Below, in pieces: positions 6,472-8,979 of a stretch of DNA of 8,979 bases; position 1 is the stretch's first letter; every line of letters starts with the position of its first letter. The notes under the pieces were generated by a model that ran no database searches, had not been told where the DNA came from, and worked only from the letters and a program-made list of their open reading frames with translations. The position numbers were made by a program, and so were the translations under genes. The stretch is from Chthoniobacterales bacterium (GTDB taxonomy: Bacteria > Verrucomicrobiota > Verrucomicrobiia > Chthoniobacterales > UBA10450), in the NCBI GenBank assembly GCA_013695925.1, contig JACCZO010000112.1:1-8979 (forward strand), in the 5' to 3' direction.

Positions 6472-7263
6472 CTATCTGTCCCCGGAGATAACCGGCCAAG
6501 CGCCGCGAAGCGAACCGCGGTGCCGCAGCAAGCGCGCGACCTCTGCCCGGTCTTGGGGCGTGACCGGCTTTCCCTCCTTGAGGTAAAGGCATCCCAGATC
6601 GCCCGCCGGAAGCAGATCGAAAAGTGCGCGCGCCTCTTCGACCGCTTGCAACCATGTTATTTTCGCAGCCCCGGGGTCCCACGGTTGTGCCAGGGCGAGG
6701 GCCTGAAACTCCGCCGGTTGAAAGTTTGCATTTCGTCCCATTTCCTGGAGCAGGAGTTCGGGCGTAAAGCCAGGATCCTTGGCACAGGCGGCCCACGCGA
6801 TGGCGCCCAGCGACAAGTGGGTGCGGTGAAGATGGAGCACGTCGACAAAGTCCCGCGCTTCGCTCCTTCCGGCCAGGGCGAGCACTTTATTCATCGCCAC
6901 GTCGGTGAGATGCAGGCGGTACCCGAGCTCCGCGTCCGCTTCGATCGGGAAAAAGCGGAAGGCAGAGTCAATCGCCCAATCCAACCGCACAGATTGGCCG
7001 CTCCTGCTCGCGCGCGCCCGGTAAAAGGCGGGCCGGCGCAAATCCCACACGACCTCGAATCCATTTTGCGTCAGGGTTTGCACGTCCACCTCCGCCGAGC
7101 GGGCCACGACCGCTTCCGCGTCGTGAAATATATCGAGATCGTCCGAAAACCGGGGAGTGCCGGCGGTCTGATTCACGACCACCCCGCCTGCCAGATAACT
7201 TTCGGGGCTGCGAAAACGTGCCAGGAGCCGAAGCACCTCCTGTTGAAAAACCGTTAGCGGCAT
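6472..7263 (-). CDS. AbiEii-like nucleotidyltransferase, candidate toxin
   Basis: This encodes 263 residues from ATG at 7263 to TAG at 6472-6474. It shows the AbiEii-family nucleotidyltransferase pattern: AGGVVVN (residues 25-31), PRFSDDLDIF (37-46, with the D42-x-D44 metal pair), RLDWA (93-97, probable third carboxylate D95) and DVAMNKVLALAGRSEARDFVDVL (121-143, with K126 and D138). Proteins of this family transfer nucleotides, in known cases to tRNA ends or other acceptors, and act as toxins of abortive-infection systems (AbiE, MenT); the substrate here is unknown. The usual AbiEi antitoxin is absent. Instead, a small gene overlaps its start by 10 bases. The frame stays open far upstream to 8103, but that part is Arg-rich shadow of kbl. 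The C-terminus looks complete, and it ends 7 bases before the kbl remnant. No Shine-Dalgarno sequence is seen, suggesting coupling to the small gene. Confidence 0.88.
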   Translation of the reverse strand: MPLTVFQQEVLRLLARFRSPESYLAGGVVVNQTAGTPRFSDDLDIFHDAEAVVARSAEVDVQTLTQNGFEVVWDLRRPAFYRARASRSGQSVRLDWAIDSAFRFFPIEADAELGYRLHLTDVAMNKVLALAGRSEARDFVDVLHLHRTHLSLGAIAWAACAKDPGFTPELLLQEMGRNANFQPAEFQALALAQPWDPGAAKITWLQAVEEARALFDLLPAGDLGCLYLKEGKPVTPQDRAEVARLLRHRGSLRGAWPVISGDR

Positions 7264-7463
7264 AGGCGGTCGGCCAGGGCAAAACCTGCGCGTCCGCCAT
7301 TGAGTCGCAGGCCACGAATAATGAGAGGGAAATCCGCAATCGTGACCCTCAGGTCTGGCCGCAGAAACCAAAAGCACCTGGTGCGAAACTGGAGAAACGC
7401 CTCCTGAGCCAGGGCCAGTTGTTCCATCGAAATGTTTTTTTCCTGGAACCGCGGCGCCTGCAT
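7254..7463 (-). CDS. Small 69-residue protein encoded upstream of the nucleotidyltransferase
   Basis: ATG at 7463 to TAA at 7254-7256. The stop lies inside the start region of the nucleotidyltransferase gene (10-base overlap, different frame), which implies one operon and coupled translation. The protein is compact and mixed-charge (EQLALAQEAFLQF, RCFWFLRPDLRVTIADFPLI, RGLRLNGGRAGFALADRLCR), with no signal peptide or membrane segment. A later ATG at 7427 (57 residues, starting MEQLALAQ) is an alternative start, with AGGA about 13 bases upstream. I have a vague recollection of small proteins with an FW-PDL and GLR-x-x-GG pattern beside AbiEii-like genes, but cannot name a family. A role as cognate antitoxin or specificity partner is inferred from position only. 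The coding call rests on the overlap and protein-like composition. Confidence 0.65.
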   Translation of the reverse strand: MQAPRFQEKNISMEQLALAQEAFLQFRTRCFWFLRPDLRVTIADFPLIIRGLRLNGGRAGFALADRLCR

Positions 7464-7469
7464 GGAACG

Positions 7470-7497
7470 AGCTTAGCCCCTGTATTCGACCGGTCAA
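7470..7497 (-). promoter_or_regulatory. Possible promoter of the small-gene/nucleotidyltransferase operon
   Basis: On the minus strand TTGACC (7492-7497; five of six matches to the -35 consensus) is followed after 16 bases by TAAGCT (7470-7475; three of six for -10). The start would fall near the ATG at 7463, making that start leaderless and favouring the internal ATG at 7427 if a leader is needed. The site lies in the 132-base gap after the kbl stop, so the cargo need not depend on kbl transcription. No convincing terminator was found in that gap. Confidence 0.3.
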
Positions 7498-7595
7498 CGC
7501 GCGCCGGGCCCCGGGAGAATGCCGATCGCCTCCAATGACAACGGGGAAGATTCCTTGCCGTAACTCCACCGAAAGAAAGCGAGCGAGGACGCTGG

Positions 7596-7823
7596 CTACT
7601 CGCCCAGCTCCGCGTTCGTGGCGGCAAAGGCATTGATCGCTTGTTCCAGTTCCGCGCGGCTGTGCGCCGCGGACACCTGCGTCCGTACGCGCGCGGTCCC
7701 GTGCGGCACCACCGGATAGAAGAAGCCCACGACGTAAACTCCTTTTTCGAGCATGCGCGCGGCGAACTTTTGCGAAAGCGCGGCGTCGCCGAGCATGATC
7801 GGCACAATCGGGTGCGTCCCTGG
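7596..7823 (-). repeat. Direct repeat: functional kbl 3' end, mate of 6237-6464
   Basis: These 228 bases are the last 75 codons and stop of intact kbl and match 6237-6464 in the same orientation at about 86% identity by hand count, without gaps. Both copies begin at the codon for P320 and end at the TAG stop. No similarity is seen beyond either edge. Together they bracket a cargo region of about 1.1 kb (6465-7595) holding the nucleotidyltransferase operon. Confidence 0.88.
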
Positions 7824-8780
7824 CTTTATCGTCAGGCCTTTCTCGGTTAGGGCGGCGCGAAAGTATTTCGTGTTCTCTTCCAGCTTGTCGCGCAACTCGG
7901 TCGAGCTGGTCAGAAGTTCGAGCGCTTTGAGCGAGGCGGCGACGATCGGTGGCGGCACGGTATTGGAAAATAGATAGGGCCGCGAACGCTGACGAAGGAG
8001 CGCGACGATCTCTTTCCGCCCGCTGGTGTAGCCGCCGCTCGCGCCGCCAAGCGCTTTGCCTAACGTCCCCGTGAGAATGTCGATCCGCCCCTCCACGCCG
8101 CAATGCTCCGGCGTCCCGCGCCCGGTTTTCCCGATGAAACCCGCGGCGTGGGCGTCGTCCACCATCACCATCGCGTCGTATTTTTCGGCGAGATCGCAGA
8201 TGCCTTTTAAGTTTGCGATCGTGCCGTCCATCGAGAAGACGCCGTCGGTCGCGATGAGCCGGAAGCGCGCGTCCTTGGCCGCCTGCAACTGCGCCTCGAG
8301 ATCGGCCATGTCGCTATTCTTGTAACGGTAGCGCTGCGCTTTGCAGAGCCGCACCCCGTCGATGATGCTGGCGTGATTCAGTTCGTCGGAAATGACCGCG
8401 TCCTCCGCGCCTAACAATGTCTCGAAAAGGCCGCCGTTGGCGTCGAAGCAGGAAGGATAAAGAATCGTGTCATCCGTTCCGAGGAACCTGGTTAGGGCAG
8501 CTTCCAATTCCTTGTGAATATCCTGCGTTCCACAGATGAAACGCACGCTTGCCATCCCGAAGCCGCGGAGATCGAGCGCCTCTTTCGCGGCGGAGATGAG
8601 CGCGGGATGATCGGCCAGGCCGAGGTAATTGTTGGCGCAGAGGTTAATCACCCGCCGGCCGTCCGCGATCGAGATCTCGGCGCGCTGCGGCCCGGTAATG
8701 ATGCGCTCATTTTTGTAAAGCCCCTGCGCTTTAATTTCCTCGAGGGTGCGGGAGACGTGATCGGCAAACTTTGCAAGCAT
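7596..8780 (-). CDS. kbl: 2-amino-3-ketobutyrate coenzyme A ligase (glycine C-acetyltransferase)
   Basis: This encodes 394 residues from ATG at 8780 to TAG at 7596-7598, close to the 398 of E. coli Kbl, to which it aligns throughout from memory. It is a cytoplasmic PLP enzyme of the alpha-oxoamine synthase family that cleaves 2-amino-3-ketobutyrate with CoA to glycine and acetyl-CoA in threonine degradation. Visible motifs are INLCANNYLGLADHP (residues 45-59), GFGMASVRFICGTQ (73-86), SCFDANGG (110-117), LNHASIIDG with H136, TDGVFSMDG (178-186), MVDDAHAAG with D208/D209 and H211, and TGTLGKALGGASGGY with Schiff-base lysine K242. A start at 8810 would add ten residues; 8780 gives the family-typical N-terminus (MLAKFADHVSRTLEEIKAQGL). 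The usual partner tdh is not in the window, and the downstream position is occupied by the nucleotidyltransferase module. Its last 75 codons are duplicated at 6237-6464, so the 3' end may be of foreign origin. Confidence 0.97.
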   Translation of the reverse strand: MLAKFADHVSRTLEEIKAQGLYKNERIITGPQRAEISIADGRRVINLCANNYLGLADHPALISAAKEALDLRGFGMASVRFICGTQDIHKELEAALTRFLGTDDTILYPSCFDANGGLFETLLGAEDAVISDELNHASIIDGVRLCKAQRYRYKNSDMADLEAQLQAAKDARFRLIATDGVFSMDGTIANLKGICDLAEKYDAMVMVDDAHAAGFIGKTGRGTPEHCGVEGRIDILTGTLGKALGGASGGYTSGRKEIVALLRQRSRPYLFSNTVPPPIVAASLKALELLTSSTELRDKLEENTKYFRAALTEKGLTIKPGTHPIVPIMLGDAALSQKFAARMLEKGVYVVGFFYPVVPHGTARVRTQVSAAHSRAELEQAINAFAATNAELGE

Positions 8781-8896
8781 GCGCGCAATTTCCCGCAATT
8801 GTCCCAACATGCCAAGGCAAGCCGAGCTTCCGCTTCGATTTAGTGTCTGTTCAGCGTCGAGTGCGCGCACCCCGGCATCGTCGCGAAAGGCGAGGC

Positions 8897-8938
8897 GCTG
8901 GAGGGACGAGTGCTGGAGGGCATCGCTTTGTCGATGCC
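8897..8938. repeat. Short direct repeat and hairpin upstream of kbl
   Basis: GCTGGAGGG occurs at 8897-8905 and again at 8912-8920 (15-base period). It is followed at once by an inverted repeat, GGCATCG (8919-8925) and CGATGCC (8932-8938), a 7-base stem with a 6-base loop. It lies in the 199-base non-coding stretch (8781-8979) before kbl, in which I see no convincing promoter. It could be a dispersed intergenic repeat or a leader structure; there is no T-run to make it a terminator. Confidence 0.4.
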
Positions 8939-8979
8939 GCGGGGGTGGACGTCGATTGCAAGAGCGAGCCACCCGACCT

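Noticed and set aside
5484..6491. 335-codon plus-strand open frame opposite the delta-60 gene
   Set aside because: It is antisense to a protein with a signal peptide and clear repeats, is Arg-rich, and runs across three unrelated features (delta-60 gene, kbl remnant and nucleotidyltransferase end). This is typical of shadow frames in GC-rich DNA.
7500..7520. GC-rich self-complementary stretch (GGGCCCCGGG) after kbl as a terminator
   Set aside because: No T-run follows on the minus strand, and the repeat leaves almost no loop, so there is no support for an intrinsic terminator.
7264..8103. Open frame on the minus strand that extends the nucleotidyltransferase upstream to 543 codons
   Set aside because: The added part overlaps the 3' third of kbl in another frame and reads as Arg/Ala-rich sequence. 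The AbiEii-like domain begins right after the ATG at 7263.
1626..8496. The hexamer GTTAGG/CCTAAC occurs nine times on both strands (for example 1626, 2019, 5029, 7846, 8491 and, on the minus strand, 2293, 3312, 8059, 8410)
   Set aside because: This is about twice what base composition would give, but it was chosen after looking. With thousands of possible hexamers it is not significant, and its positions show no common context.
8781..8972. 64-residue N-terminal extension of Kbl
   Set aside because: The extension is low-complexity and unlike Kbl. The family N-terminus starts at ATG 8780.

Overview
The window looks like GC-rich chromosomal DNA from a soil- or freshwater-type Verrucomicrobiota bacterium, probably near the Chthoniobacter/Udaeobacter group. 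The lineage call is an inference. It rests on two large secreted repeat proteins that carry a tandem C-terminal module (NISTR ... RAIGPSL ... NWKDTQ ... LVEVYD) that I associate from memory with that phylum. No rRNA, tRNA, CRISPR array, integrase or transposase was seen.

Layout. Positions 1-2277 (+) hold the 3' part of a parallel beta-helix surface protein that starts upstream of the window. Convergent to it, 2294-3195 (-) is a two-gene toxin-antitoxin operon: an Xre/MbcA/ParS-type antitoxin (upstream) and a RES-domain toxin, joined by a TGATG stop/start overlap. Next, 3327-6155 (-) is a complete 942-residue secreted protein made of about 14 delta-60 beta-propeller repeats. It ends in two copies of the same C-terminal module as the beta-helix protein. 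Positions 7596-8780 (-) encode an intact Kbl (2-amino-3-ketobutyrate CoA ligase, glycine C-acetyltransferase).

Between Kbl and the repeat protein is the most interesting structure. An AbiEii-like nucleotidyltransferase gene (6472-7263, -) overlaps by 10 bases a small 69-codon gene just upstream (7254-7463, -). This pair is bracketed by two direct copies of the last 228 bases of kbl: the real 3' end (7596-7823) and an orphan copy (6237-6464). By hand alignment the copies differ at about 32 of 228 positions without gaps, and most differences are synonymous. The orphan copy therefore looks like the tail of a diverged but once functional kbl, not a fresh local duplication. The homology stops exactly at the kbl stop codon on one side and 7 bases after the nucleotidyltransferase stop codon on the other. 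The pattern resembles cargo inserted at a gene 3' end with restoration of that end, but no recombinase is visible.

How the genes relate: the two secreted proteins probably share a surface-attachment or export route through their common C-terminal modules. The RES/Xre pair is a self-contained, probably autoregulated unit wedged between them. The nucleotidyltransferase and its small partner form a second candidate toxin or defence module. Kbl is a housekeeping enzyme of threonine catabolism, and its 3' end seems to have served as the docking site.
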